Shown here: one piece after another, positions 1 to 11,430 of the stretch
Numbering within the stretch: position 1 is the first letter of the stretch
Layout of the letters: every line of letters starts with the position of its first letter
Origin: Diphasiastrum complanatum
Taxonomy: Eukaryota > Streptophyta > Lycopodiopsida > Lycopodiales > Lycopodiaceae
NCBI GenBank assembly: GCA_029204225.1
Contig: CM055112.1
Location: 27,611,063 to 27,675,062 of the forward strand
Length of the DNA: 64,000 nt
Reading direction: 5' to 3'
Position numbers and translations under genes: made by a program
Notes under the pieces: model-generated
Seen by the model: the letters and a program-made list of their open reading frames with translations, nothing else
What the model was told of the DNA's origin: nothing
The model's database searches: none

Positions 1-51
1 GACTGATTGGTGGCCCTGCTGCACTAGAAAAAACAGATTTCATGCGAAAAA

Positions 52-404
52 AGTTACAAGCTAAGATTCACTAGCTATGCTAGAAAGCAGGAAGAGAATG
101 CTTAAGGAGGCTAAAGAGGAGCAATCATCATAAACTGAATAAAGGAATACAATGCTGCCCTACTTATACCCTCTCCCTGAATCAAATGGACGATTCAAAA
201 AAAGGGAGGGAAAAGGATTTGGAGGGAAAATAGTGCGCCCTCCCAATAGGAGGACCCCCACTCCAAATCCATGTGACCAAGTCCTAAAAATATAACCAAA
301 TAGGGCCTCAGGCCAGTATATGAATAAAAAGGGCCCTTAGGCATGTTATGCATAATAACAATAAAAGAATGGACACGGCGAATGTAATGAGCCAAGTCCA
401 TAAC
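52..404 (-). repeat. 3' LTR of G1
   Basis: The sequence matches 11431-11803 over its full length, with about eight substitutions, a one-base indel and a 19-bp tandem insertion present only in the other copy. On the - strand the purine run GGGGAGGG (about 405-413) lies immediately before it, as expected for a polypurine tract. A TATAAGTAGG motif near 160 (- strand) is a plausible promoter core. The ends are not the usual TG...CA. Confidence 0.85.
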
Positions 405-622
405 CCTCCCCTGCAGAAAAACAAAGCCCTCCACCGGCTAGCAAGCATAATGACTATCTAAAGCAATAATGTAAGCATGCTAAATACTGAAAAATCATGA
501 ACTAATGGAAATACTGATGGAGAGGACAGAAGTCGTCACAACAAATACCCCAAAAGCATCATAACTGTGTAAAGCAAGTACTAAGCAAATACAACAATAA
601 AGAATAGTCATAGCTAGCCAAA
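405..622 (-). other. G1 3' untranslated region with polypurine tract
   Basis: This spacer lies between the chromodomain stop at 623 and the 3' LTR. It has no open frame of note. The purine-rich stretch next to the LTR would prime plus-strand DNA synthesis. Confidence 0.6.
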
Positions 623-1774
623 TCATGAAGCAGAGGGAACATCTACAATGACATCTGTGGTAGAGGAGAGAACTAAAGCCATGAGGGCTCGAGCCTGATC
701 TGCCAATAATGGTGTATGATAAAACACATCAATAGGCTCCCAAGTGGCCTCCTCAAGAGGACGACCATCCCACTGTACTAAAAATTGAACCTGCCTGCGA
801 CGTCGACTGTACTGAAGGCGAACCTGATGGATGGCGGCTGGCAAAAAAGGGAACAGCTCTGGCTTTGTAGGAAATGTGAGATCGCGAGGAGCATCATCCT
901 CAATGGCAGCTCGTAACAGGCTAACATGAAAGATATCACAAGCTCGTGTAGAATCAGGCAACTGTAACCGGCATGTAACAGGGCTGAGGCGATCCAAGAT
1001 ACAGTAAGGCCCATAATAGCGTGGTGCAAGCTTCTCAGTAGAAGCGTGACCCTGAACAAAGTGATGACGTGCAAAGCGTAACCGGAGGTAAACCATATCA
1101 GCAACCTGAAACTCAACATGACGACGATGACGATCAACAGAAGTCTGATAGCGCTGCTGAACATGCTGTAAGTGAGTAGTAGCCCTAGCAATAAGCTCAC
1201 GAGCACCGGATAAAAAAGAAGCAATGGTAACTAGTGTATCATCAGGAGGAAGAGGCACCCCTGGCAAAAGTGGAGCATACCCATGAGCCAATAAGAAAGG
1301 TGAAACTCCAGTGCTGGTACTAACAGAGCTATTATAGCTATACTCTGCCAAACATAAATGCTGGTCCCAATCCTTCCCGGAAGGAGAAACAAAATGTCGA
1401 AGGTAATCCTCAAGGATCCGAATAAGGACCTCAGTCTGCCCATCAGCAGTAGAATGATAAGTAGTACCCATCAGAAGCTGTACATCCAAAATTCGCATAA
1501 GCTCTGTCCAGAACGTAGATGTAAACTTACTATCCCGATCAGATAGGATAGTACGTGGCATACCATGCAGGCGAAAAATATCTGATAGAAAAAGACGTGC
1601 GCACTGCTCAACTGGAACAGTACTGTGGACCAGTATAAAGTGTGCCTGTTTTGAGAACCGATCTACCACCACCATACAAGAGTCATGACCACGGCGGGTA
1701 TGAGGAAGACCAAGGATAAAGTCCATAGAAATATCTGTCCACTGGCGATGAGGAATGGGCCAACTCTGGAGCAA
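623..1774 (-). pseudogene. G1 integrase core and chromodomain
   Basis: This is the C-terminal part of the G1 Pol polyprotein: integrase inserts cDNA into chromosomes and the chromodomain tethers it to chromatin. The open frame is about 383 codons. The integrase catalytic core shows D in DFILGLP, D in LSDRDSKF and E in DGQTEV, so the D,D,E triad is kept although the usual ERVNR context is changed. The GPY-type module follows (LAPRYYGPYCILDR). A chromodomain-like end has the motifs VQFLVQWDGRPLEEATWEP. The frame is intact but the element is broken elsewhere, so I call it a pseudogene part. Confidence 0.85.
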
Positions 1775-2355
1775 ACCAGCGGACTTAGCACGGGAGTATT
1801 TATTACGGGCACAAAAAGGACAATCACGAATAAGATGGGCTAGCTCAGACTTTATGGATGGCCAATAGAAATTGTCTTTAAGACGTGCATAAGACTTTTG
1901 AAGACCAAAATGGCCACCAATAGGGGAAGCATGAGATCAGACAACAACTGAGGATGAATGGAAAGAGAACTGGGAATACATAAAGCACCATAGTGGTATA
2001 AACGATCATCAACAATAGTATAAACCTGGAACTTCCGAGAGGACGAAAGGGGACGAGTATGATAAACATCAGAAAAGTCAGAACAAGACAAATATGCGGC
2101 CGGTAAATCATCAAACCAAGAAGGAACTGGAAGCAACAATACTATGTAACAATGCAGGAAGACGAGATAAAGCATCAGCGGCCGTGTTTGCCTTGCATGG
2201 ACGATACAAAATATCAAAATGAAAAAAGGGAACACGATACAAATAATGATGCCATTTCTTAAGACCATGGATAACAACAAGTAGCTCTTTTTCATGTATA
2301 GAGTAACGTTGCTCATAAGAGCGCAAACGACGAGACTCATAAGCAATAACACACT
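1775..2355 (-). pseudogene. G1 RNase H C-terminal half and integrase zinc region
   Basis: On the - strand the frame resumes right of the G2 insertion with KCVIAYESRRL and YSIHEKELLVVIHGLKKW, typical of the gypsy RNase H end, then ADALSRL, the standard RNase H/integrase boundary. The integrase N-terminus follows with WPSIKSELAHLIRDCPFCARN, containing the CX2C half of the HHCC zinc finger. At least one frame change separates ADALSRL from the zinc region. This segment is continuous in sequence logic with 8824-9097, which proves that G2 split a single gene. Confidence 0.8.
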
Positions 2356-2360
2356 TGGAC

Positions 2361-2839
2361 TGTCACAAGCCAGTCTCTCCAAGCTTGTGAATCCTAGAAG
2401 CCGGTGTGTAGAATCCACCTCCCAACCATAGGCACCCCCTCCTTGAGTCCTTCTACCTGCTATTCCCGTCAATTGGCACATGGCATCCACCTGTGGGTGA
2501 TCAGTCCACTTGGCATGCCTAGCCCCTGTGACCTATGAATACTGAGTAACTCATAGGGTACCACCCCTGTGCCCCGCCAAAGACCTGTGACCCTCTTGGT
2601 CACCCCGACTACTTGCCGGCTAGCATCTCGTCACTGACGGCTAGGGTCCCGACGGTCAAGACACACCGCATCTCTGACAACTTGTCAGGCGGCCACACCG
2701 GGTCACTGCTCGTGACGCACCGGTTCCAACTTGGGACTGATGTCCTCCTCGGTCACTGGCCCTTGCCAATACTTGGCCTCAGGCGCTCAGGTGACTGGCC
2801 GTGCCAAGGTCATGATAGAGTCGTAACTGGACTCTAACA
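2361..2839 (-). repeat. 3' LTR of G2
   Basis: This 479-bp LTR reads TGTTAGAGTCC...TTGTGACA on the - strand. It is GC-rich compared with its surroundings. Against the 5' copy it has 18 substitutions (13 of them C/T or G/A) and a 3-bp indel, counted by eye. The purine tract GGAGGGAAGGA is at about 2842-2856 on the - strand. Confidence 0.93.
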
Positions 2840-2860
2840 ATCCTTCCCTCCTCTGGCAAG

Positions 2861-4534
2861 TCATCGGTCCTCGATGACAAACTCTGGGTAAGACTTCTGC
2901 AACGCCTGTCGCGTCTCCCAGGTAGCATCTGACAACGGATGCCCTTTCCAGGTTACTAGATACTCTTGAAGGAGACGATTCCGCAATCGTCGCTCCCTTC
3001 GATCTAGGATTCTGTCTGGCCCATAACTTGTGGTGTCTTTCTCCTCAAGAGACACTAGACCTTCCACCAGGCTATCCCCATCGTGCAAACATTTCTTCAG
3101 TTTGCTAACATGGAATATTGGATGCACCTTGCATCCAACAGGTAGCTGTAGCTTATAAGCTACTTGGCTCACCTTCTTAATAATCAACCATGGTCCACAA
3201 TACCTAGGAGATAACTTGCTGCACTTTCCTGTGCGTAGCACCTTCGACTTCGAAGGGACTAGTAAATACACCCAATCTCCATTCTCAAATTCCCGATAGG
3301 TACGATTCTCACGAGCATAACTCTCTGCCCTGGCTACAGCTTTGGACAAGTTATCTCGTGCCAACTCTAGCTTCTGCTGCATCTGAGCCAAAAACTCTAC
3401 AACACTAGGTACCCTATGCGGAACCCCTATGATTGCAGGACTCAGTGGCCTGAAACCATAATTGAGCTCAAATGGACTCAATCCAGTGGACGCATGTCTC
3501 TTATCATTGTACGCGAACTCCAATAGCGGTAAATGCTTTACCCAGTCTGTTTGCGTACTACTCACATATGCCCTAAGCATATCTTCCAAAATCTGATTCA
3601 CTCGCTCTGTTTGGCCATCCGTCTGAGGATGCTCAGAACTACTCATCCGCAACTGTGTTCCCAACTTGGCGAACACCTCAATCCAGAAATTTCCCGTAAA
3701 CTTGGGATCCCTGTCAGAAACTATGGACTTCAGAAGACCATGTAACTTGACAATATTCTGAATAAACAACTCAGCCACTTGCGGAGTTGTGACCTTCTTG
3801 GTCGTTGCGATGAAATGAGCCATCTTAGAAAACCTGTCTACCACTACCATAACGGAATTGAATCCATTCTGGGTCTTGGGTAGCCCAACAATAAAATCCA
3901 TAGAGATGCTTTCCCACCTTCCTGTAGGTATCTCAAGTGGATGTAGCAAGCCCGGAGGACTTACTCTCTCGGCCTTGTTCACCTGACAAGCCGTGCAATG
4001 CTGGACATACTCTCTTACATCCCGTTGCAATCGTGGCCAGAAATAATGCCTTCTCAAAAGCCCACTGGTCTTATCAATACCAGGGTGCCATGCGCAGGGA
4101 CTATCATGGCATTCATGAAGTATCTTACGACGAAGATCCTTCACGTCTAGCATGAAAACTTTTCCATTTCTCAATAACATAAAATCCTTCACGGTGTATG
4201 TTAAATATGTACTGGTGTGTGCCTCTACGGAAGCGACAGCCTCGATTGACTCTTCCATTTGGTCGACTACCTTGCGCGCATTAGGCCACACACGCTGACA
4301 ATGCGGGTCCTTTTCTTGAGCCTTCTTAATCTCCTCCATGAGACCACTGTCAACCACAATAAAGCTCATCTGATGCAGTATATGAGATAGTGCATCAGCG
4401 ATCACATTTTCCTTCCCTCTTCGGAAGCGAATTTCCAAATGAAATTCCTGCATCAGCTCGGCCCACCGAGCTTGGCGGCCCTTCAAATCTGGCTGAGTGC
4501 AAAAATACCTTAAAGCATGATGATCTGTGTACAC
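2861..4534 (-). pseudogene. G2 RNase H end, integrase and chromodomain
   Basis: An open frame of about 557 codons. In order: the end of RNase H (YTDHHALRYF, then NVIADALSHI), the integrase zinc finger (H...H with HCTACQ for CX2C), the integrase core with DFIVGLP, VSDRDPKF and HPQTDGQTERVN giving the D,D,E triad, the GPY/F module (LSPRYCGPW), and a C-terminal chromodomain (YLVTWKGHPLSDATWE). Integrase inserts the element; the chromodomain is the hallmark of chromoviruses. This stretch itself has no stop, but the upstream RT and gag parts are broken, so the polyprotein cannot be made. Confidence 0.9.
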
Positions 4535-4564
4535 ATAAAACTCGGTGCCATATAAATAATGTCT

Positions 4565-5536
4565 TTACACCTTGTGCGCATGTATAATCGCATACAGCTC
4601 TTGCTCGTGTGTAGGGTATCTCTGTTGAGCTGGTGTCAACTTCTTACTTTCAAAGGCTACTGGTCTACCCTCTTGGCTCAACACTGCACCTACGGCAATG
4701 CCACTTGCATCCGTCTCTAGGTCAAAAGGTTTCTGGGTATCCACAATCTTGAGAACTGGAGCCGTGGCCACAGACTCCTTCAAGTTCTCAAAACGTTGCT
4801 GAGCTTCAGCATCCCATCGAACCACGATGTTGTTTTTCCTTAACTGGTCCGTTAAAGAAGCAGCTATCCAGGAATAATTCTTAACGAACCGTCGGTAGAA
4901 CTTACAAAAGCCTAAGAAAGACTGTAATTGGCGTATATCGGCAGGCCTCGGCCACTTCTTAACCACAGCCACCTTGGCTGGATGAACCGAAATACCCTCA
5001 GCTGTCACTACGTGACCCAAATACTCGACACGAGTCTTACACAACTCTGTCTTCTGAGCATTGGCATACAAGACATAAGCTTGTAACTTGCCCAAAACGG
5101 TCTTGAGATGAATCTCATGCTCCTCAACCGCTTTACTAAAAACCAATATATCATCAATAAAATTGACGACAAACTTGCCCATATAGTCTCGCAAGACATC
5201 GTTCATGAGCATCATGAACGTGGTTGGGGCATTGGTTAACCCAAATGGCATAACCAAAAATTCATAATGACCGAAACGGGTTCGGAAGGCCGTCTTCTGG
5301 ACGTCTTCATCTCGAATCCGTATTTAATGGTATCCACTTTTGAGATCTATCTTACTGAAAATGGTTGCACCTTGCAACGCATCCAGTAGATCATCAATCC
5401 TGGGCATCGGAAACCTGTGCTTTACAGTGATCTTATTCAATGCCCTGTAATCTACACACATCCAAAAACTACCATCTTTTTTCTTAACAAGTAAAATAGG
5501 AGAGGCGAAAGGTGAATAACTTGGATGGATGTACCC
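4565..5536 (-). pseudogene. G2 reverse transcriptase and RNase H N-terminal part
   Basis: The RT palm is readable: KIDLKSGYH, then FGHYEFLVMPFGLTNAP, the active site FIDDILVF (FIDD instead of the commoner YLDD), and FLGFCKFYRRFVKNYS in the thumb. RNase H starts at FDLETDASGIAVGAVLSQ with its catalytic D. A TAA/TAG interrupts the frame near 5317-5325 (after SGYH), and another stop (HAHKV) separates this part from the next frame at 4565-4570. The stretch 5260-5536 is RT in a continuation of the same strand with stops at 5318 and 5537. The enzyme would copy element RNA into DNA. Confidence 0.88.
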
Positions 5537-6627
5537 CTATTTGAGATACTCCTCCAACATCTTTCTGACTTCCTCTTCCTCTTTTAGGCTCATCCTATAA
5601 GGAGGCCTACATACCGGACTTGCCCCTGGAACAAGCTTAATACGATGATCAACGTTCCGACTAGGCGGCAATCCCTCTGGCATATTACTAATTAGCACGT
5701 GTTTGAACTGCGTGCGGATGGACTTCTCCAACTCACTTGTTGGGTCACATCTAGACTGTAATGCAAATACATGTGCACTAGGGGATGCAAAAGTAAATGA
5801 AGCTTCTTGTGGTTTATTAGTGAGTGTGCTTATCTGATTATTACCAACATAAGAATCAAAACTGGAATCAACATTCACTAACACAACCACAAATACTGAA
5901 TCTCCATTCTCTTTATTTGCATATAGGTAACAAGAGGACCCACAACAGATGGTCTCTCCCCCTTTAAGACATGAGACATACCCTCATGCCCGAACTTATA
6001 CACATGTGATTTAAAATCTATAGCGGGCTGCTTACTTGCATGCCACCGCTTACCAAGTACAATATCAAACTTAGCTAGTTTAGTGATTTCAAAATCTAAC
6101 TTCTCGGTATACGTCTGAAGAGACAAAGACGCCCGAGAGATTCTTTCATCCAAAACCTCTGTTCCCTTACCATCTGGCATCTCAACAATATACCGGTAAT
6201 TTGATGGAACAGTAGCCAAGTGAAATTTCTTCACCACACGAGAATTGATGATATTATGCGAGGAACCGGTGTCAAATAAGATGAGCAGGTCATGACCTTC
6301 CAGTTTTCCCCTCATGCGTATCAGTTCACTATCTGGAAACTGATAAGCCTCTCGCGCTTTGGTGGACAAGAAACAAACTGGTGCCTCTAGAACAAGCTTC
6401 CGCACCGAAATAGTCATGACACGACGAGTGTCCTCATCATCACTTACCAACAAGTCATCCAAAATTTCCTCATCCTTGCCCTCATCTTGACGTTGCATAG
6501 TATGGAGCTTCTTGCCCGTACGTCGAGGACAATCTTTGAAAAGATGCTTGCCAAGACAAAAAACATAATCCGTCTTTCTTGGCCTTTTCCTTTTGCTCAG
6601 GATTGAGGGGAGACTTGTCATAAGCAC
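5537..6627 (-). pseudogene. G2 gag zinc knuckle, protease and RT leader
   Basis: The distal gag zinc knuckle survives in part (FCLGKHLFKDC; the first cysteine pair is damaged). The aspartic protease active site LILFDTGSSHNII is intact with D-T-G. VLGKRWH is the usual flap/partner region. A frame change near 5880-5890 leads into the segment with IKLVPGASPVCRPPYRMS, the standard gypsy protease-to-RT linker with PYRMS. It ends at a stop in EEYLK (5537). The protease would cut the Gag-Pol polyprotein. Confidence 0.8.
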
Positions 6628-7584
6628 GACGAGCCATAGGAGATCCCGCCTTGCGCTTCAAAGTCTGTTGCATCTGGATAGGATCCTTCTGCAAAAAGCC
6701 TTTCTGACCAGCTTGGCGAGACTTTCGCGAACCCTTCTGAGGCCAGCTTGGCGCTCCAGATTCAGCCTTGGTGCGCACATTGCTTTCAAAGTTGAGAGCT
6801 GTAGCAACTGCCTCTTCTAAGGTCTTGCACCCTTCATTAAGCACTGAAGGCCTCAACTCTTCACGAAGGCCAAATATGAACTTGTGGACTACCAGCCACT
6901 CGGGAATCTCTTCCGGAATATTGATAAGTATCTCACGATACCTGTCAGCATATTCCTGCACCATGTACTGCCTCTGACGATGCAAAAGCCAAGCATCCGT
7001 CGCGCGCACATGCTCATGTGGGGGAATAACTGAGCTCTAAAAGCTCGCTTAAACTCAAGCCAGGTGGATGGAGCCTGGTTAGACTTCAACAACTTGCGCC
7101 ACCGCCTGTCAGCAAAATCATTGAAATGGTAAGCAGCTTTGCGGACCCGCCAACCCTCATCAGTTGGGGACCGTTTCAAATCAAAATACTCTTCCCACTT
7201 ATGCAACCACTGATCTACAATATTAGTATTGCGTTGGGGAGTGTTTCCAGCGAAACGGGTAGGTTTAATATCTTTGTCTTCTGGATAGGGTGGAGGTAAC
7301 ATAGGACGAACAGCAAAAGACGAATAAGGTGGAGCATACTGGGAGGCAGACACATAACCACCAGCTACCATTATCGCTCGCATCTCTGCGACGATCTTTT
7401 CCACACTATCCATGCGAGCTTGCACAGAAGGGGAAGTACCAGCAGGCGAACGGGCAGGCACTGTAGGCGGATTATGGGAAGGACTAAGCACAGGGCTGGG
7501 TGGTGTTGATGGAAGAGCAACAGGTGGACTGAGCGGAATATCAACTCTATCATCTTCCATTATGAAACAAAACAGAGACAGCAC
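6482..7584 (-). pseudogene. G2 gag (capsid) with frameshifts
   Basis: The start is the ATG at 7561 in the context MEDDRVDIPL (an upstream in-frame extension exists). The N-terminus is proline-rich. The capsid domain has WLHKWEEYF, WLEFKRAFRAQLFP and FIFGLREELRPSV, motifs of Retrotrans_gag proteins. A frameshift near 6990-7010 separates the two halves. A basic, KR-rich stretch (RKSRQAGQKGF) precedes the zinc knuckle region, where a second frame change occurs near 6540-6560. Gag would form the particle that holds the RNA. Confidence 0.8.
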
Positions 7585-8332
7585 GGAATCAAGCTAAAAA
7601 TTGCACTTATTGAAACACAGTCAGGAAAAGAAATGTTCAGCCTATTGACAATTTAGAACTGAAAGAGACAAAAGGCAACTGGAAAGTAACAAAGCCAAGG
7701 ACAGGTAGTACTTCCCTTGCGTCCTATGCTGGTACACAAGTCGGTAAAGAACTTAATTTTGGCACAAAATCGGCTTGAAAGTCGAAAAAAACAGGAAAAA
7801 AGCGGGCTGTTTGACGTCGAATTTCTTCCAAACGGCAAAAGCTTTTCACGAACGGTCAACTAGCAGTAGGTCGCCCTCCTACTAGGCCCAATCTGAAACT
7901 TTAACAGCAGAAATCGGAAAAGTTATGTCCAATCCAAAAATCTGACCTGTTTTTTGTTCGGAAACCGACTTTTTAGTGAAACAGAGGCAAATCTGCTCCA
8001 AAACCGGCTTATAATGGCTCTAAAGGATCGCTATGGATACTAGAAACATGCTCCCAAAATCTGATCAGGATCTGAGAAGGCTCCGGAAAGTTATGAGTGA
8101 AAAACCTTTTGAAAAATGCGCTGGAGCATCTGATTTCTTTTGCCAAGTTTTTGCTCCCTCAAACGGGTGTTTGTGGGCTCCCTGTATGCTGGAACAACAG
8201 CGCTGGAGGCCCACCTTTCTTCTCCAATTTGTCTCCCACGTTTTCTCCCTCCAAAATCCTTCAAAAACAAGCAAAATCCAACAATTTGTACACTTTCTCT
8301 CTCTAGAACGACGTTTTCTCTCTCTAGGATGA
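7585..8332 (-). other. G2 leader (5' untranslated region)
   Basis: This is the 0.75 kb between gag and the primer-binding site. It holds short overlapping open frames on both strands, none resembling a known protein. It is expected to contain packaging signals, which I cannot delimit. Confidence 0.6.
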
Positions 8333-8345
8333 GGCTCTGATACCA
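8333..8345 (-). promoter_or_regulatory. G2 primer-binding site
   Basis: On the - strand this is TGGTATCAGAGCC, the classic complement of the 3' end of initiator tRNA-Met. It lies two bases inside the 5' LTR, so it sets the LTR boundary. Confidence 0.9.
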
Positions 8346-8347
8346 AT

Positions 8348-8823
8348 TGTCACAAGCCAGTCTCTCCAAGCTCGTGAATCCTAGAAGCCGGTGTGTAGAA
8401 TCCACCTCCCAACCATAGGCACCCCCTCCTTGAGTCCTACCTGCTATTCCCGTCAACTGGCACATGGCATCCACCTGTGGGTGATCAATCCACTTGGCAT
8501 GCCTAGCCCGTGTGACCTATGAATACTGAGTAACTCATAGGGTACTACCCCCTTGCCCCGCCAAAGACTTGTGACCCTCTTGGTCACCTCGACTACTTGC
8601 CGGCTAGCATCTTGTCACTGACGGCTAGGGTCCCAACGGTCAAGACACACCGCATCTCTGACAACTTTTCAGGCGGCCACACCGGGTCACTGCTCGTGAC
8701 GCACCGGTCCCAACTTGGGATTGATGTCCTCCTCGGTCACTGGCCCTTGCCAATACTTGGCCTTAGGCCCTCAGGTGACCGGCCGTGCCAAGGTCATGAT
8801 AGAGTCGTAATTGGACTCTAACA
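8348..8823 (-). repeat. 5' LTR of G2
   Basis: This 476-bp copy of 2361-2839 is bounded by the primer-binding site on one side and target duplication CGGAC on the other. Confidence 0.93.
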
Positions 8824-9849
8824 CGGACTGACGGAGAAGAGCGCCTAAACCAATAGCACTAGTCTCAACAATAAAACGCTAATCAAACTGGGGAAGACAC
8901 ATAACAATAGCAGAAACAATGGCATGACGTAAAGCATTAAAAGCAGTTTGACACTCATAAGTCCAAACAAAGGCATGAGACTTCTTTAGTAACGAATGAA
9001 GCGGAGCAGCCATAGTGGCAAAATACTTAACAGGATGACGAAGATGGGTTGCCATACCTAAAAACGGACAGAATGAACATTGGTTGGGACAGGCCAATTC
9101 TCAATAGCCTGAACTTTCTGAGGATCAAGACGGATAAATCCACCACAAATAAGAAAACCCAAAAATTCGATTTCAGCCACGACAAAAGAACATTTGGACA
9201 ATTTGGCGAATAGTTGATGCTTGATAAGTAATTCAAACATTGAAGATAGATGTTTTACATGATCAGACAAAGAAGTACTAAAAACAAGAATGTCATCAAA
9301 ATAAACTAAGACACAAACACCTAAAAGAGGACGTAAAATGTTATTCATAGGATTCTGAAATGTCGGTGGATCATTCTGAACACCAAATGGAAGAACACGA
9401 AATTCATACAAACCCAAATGAGTACGAAATGCAGTCTTATGCTCATCAGAAGGACGCATCCTAATTTGGTAGTATCCAAAACATAGGTCAATTTTGGAAA
9501 AGATGGAAGAAGTGCCAAGCTGATCAAAAAGGTCATCCATGTGAGGTATAGGATAGTCATTGCAAAGGCGTTTGGTTCCATCTTTTTTGGCAGCAAGGAG
9601 GACATGAGCACCAAAAGGACTATGGCTAGGAACAATGAGGCCCTGACGTAAAAGGGAAGCAATTTGGAGCTGGACCTCATCACGTTCATCTTTAGACATA
9701 CGATATGGAGCACGAGAGGGTGGGGTAGCACCAAGAATAAGATCAATATGGTGGGTGACATCTCGTAATGGTGGCAGAGACGTAGGTTCTGAAAAGACGA
9801 CAGAATACCGATGCAATAAGTCAGAAATCACCTGAGGAAGAGGACCCAT
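8824..9849 (-). pseudogene. G1 reverse transcriptase and RNase H N-terminal part
   Basis: The RT begins after a protease linker with APYRMSKDE, continues through KIDLCFGYYQIRM, LPFGVQNDPPTF (usual N-A-P-A changed to N-D-P-P) and the active site LVYFDDILVF. FLGFLICGGFI is present. A frame change near 9060-9095 leads to HLRHPVKYFATMAAPLHSLLKK (RT thumb) and then RFIVETSAIGLGALLRQSV at 8826-8880, the start of RNase H. There the G2 insertion cuts the gene, and the rest is found at 1775-2355. One in-frame stop (QFD*) lies at 8879-8881. Confidence 0.9.
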
Positions 9850-10300
9850 GGATGGAGCAGGAGGAGCAGCAACTGATGTACTCTAAATGATATAAAGAGC
9901 TGCACCCTGAGCCTTTGGCAGGCTACGCATAAACTGCTTCCCGGTAACCAACTGATAGTCACCCTGGGAATCAATACCAAAAAGTAAATGATGCCGACCA
10001 GCATGTGTAAAAGACAATGTCTGCTGAGAAAGATCCACAACGACAGTACCAAGGGATGAAAACCAATCTACACCAAGAATAGTGTCATAGTGCTCCAGAG
10101 GAATAATATAGAAATCTGCTTGTCCAGAGAAGTCACCATTGCTATAGTCCAAGCCCTGAAACATCTGAGAGCTGATAAAAGTATGTGAGCTAGCAACCTC
10201 GACACTGAGAGACTGTGTAGCAGAAATAGGTGTAGCACGAATCCTGGTGGAAATGTAACTGCTAATAAATGAGTGTGTACTGCCCAGCCCAAGTAGCATA
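9850..10300 (-). pseudogene. G1 protease region
   Basis: The aspartic protease lies in the segment reading LGLGSTHSFISS (active site D-S-G changed to G-L-G, so probably dead), then LGVDWFSSLGTVVVD, typical of the gypsy protease partner strand. The frame changes relative to gag near 10270 and to RT near 9880. Confidence 0.7.
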
Positions 10301-11200
10301 AGCAAGTTGCGAATGGCAAGCGGTAGAAGCAGGATCATCAGGAAGCGGGTCAGCCGACTCATCAATAGAATGTGGGTCAGGAGTGTCAAGAATCTGGATA
10401 TAAACATCAGAATCATCAGGAGTAAGAGCCTCATGGTAAAAAACAGCGGTAGGAGGACCAGGAGACTGTCGGCGATCACGGGCGAGATGATCTGGACTCT
10501 TACAGCGATAATAGAGGCGCTTCTGCTGAATCTCAGCGAACTCTGCGGCTGTATAACGACGAACAAAGGCAGGGCGAGGTGTAGAAGGGCGAGGGGGAAC
10601 GATAGTAGAAGAAGCCAAAGTAGGAGAAGCAGTGGAAAGAGGACGAGAAAAACGAGAAGAAGTGGACAACTCAGGATAGTTATGCTGCAGGGTAGTAGCC
10701 AAGGAGATAGCATCTGAGAGAGTAGGAGGCCGAAAAGAGGAAACATCATATCGTAAGGAGCCTCTAAGACCAGCAATAAAACGTGAAATAAGTTCTGTAG
10801 GATAAAGATCAGTAAAAAGGTAAGAAAGCTCAATAAACTGATCAATAGAAGCAGTCAAATGACTAGTATGGCGAAGGCTACGAAACAGATCACGTTGGTG
10901 AACCAACCACTGTGGGTCAATCATAGCCATACGAAGATCATGCCGAAAAGTAGGCCATATATGTAATCCCTCACGAGTAGGCTCAGAGCGATAGACACGC
11001 CACCAAGTTTGAGCTCGACCATCTAAATGTAACGCAACCAACTGCACTTTCTGGGTTTCAGTCTTGGGATACATAAGAAAATAGGTTTCTAACTTAGAGA
11101 ACCAATTTTCCAAGATATTCCCATCAGATGAACCAGAATAAGTAGTAAGCTGGATGCGATCCCGATGGGTTAGCAGGGCGCTGAACAGCCTCCACCAAAA

Positions 11201-11412
11201 CTGCAAAAGATGATGAAGAAATCGTCGAAAGTGATGGGCAGTAGGGCGCTGGACAGCCACCACCAATCTGCAAAAATGACGGAGAAAAATCGATGAAAGT
11301 GATGGGTGGTAGGGTGCTGGACAGCCTCCACCAATCTGCAAGAAGGTTGACGGAGAAAAATCGATGAAAGTGATGGGTGGTAGGGCGTTGGACAGCCTCC
11401 ACCAATCTGCAG
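11201..11412 (-). repeat. Tandem repeat at the G1 gag start (units 67, 68, 71 bp)
   Basis: Three consecutive units start with CTGCAA at 11201, 11268 and 11336; a partial unit lies before the first. Each contains GAAAGTGATGGG and CCACCAAT. The repeat is translated in frame in the gag ORF, giving repeated PITFIDFSPS-like segments. Confidence 0.85.
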
Positions 11413-11416
11413 GAAA

Positions 11417-11430
11417 GTGCTTTGATACCA
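11417..11430 (-). promoter_or_regulatory. G1 primer-binding site
   Basis: TGGTATCAAAGCAC on the - strand, immediately after the 5' LTR. It is one base off the canonical TGGTATCAGAGC. Confidence 0.8.

Larger units (their letters stand above)
2361..8823 (-). mobile_element. Ty3/gypsy chromovirus G2 nested in G1
   Basis: This complete but mutated element has LTRs 8348-8823 (5') and 2361-2839 (3'), both with TG...CA ends. The primer-binding site TGGTATCAGAGCC is at 8333-8345 and a purine tract lies next to the 3' LTR. It is flanked by TGGAC (2356-2360) and CGGAC (8824-8828), a 5-bp target duplication with one C/T change. The total is 6463 bp. Order on the - strand: leader, gag, protease, RT, RNase H, integrase, chromodomain. 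About 18 substitutions separate the LTRs. Stops and frameshifts in gag and RT make it inactive. Confidence 0.95.

Noticed and set aside
778-1224. 148-codon - strand frame within G1 integrase
   Set aside because: Out-of-frame shadow of the integrase/chromodomain frame, which has recognisable motifs.
8033-8474. Overlapping open frames of 66-127 codons on both strands in the G2 leader and LTR
   Set aside because: No similarity to known proteins, partly inside the LTR (the same text starts at the G2 3' LTR), and all in untranslated element sequence.
10307-10717. 136-codon + strand frame rich in R and S
   Set aside because: Antisense shadow of the G1 gag and protease region.
11201-11412. CRISPR-like array
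   Set aside because: The repeats are directly adjacent with no unique spacers, and lie in a plant retrotransposon leader.
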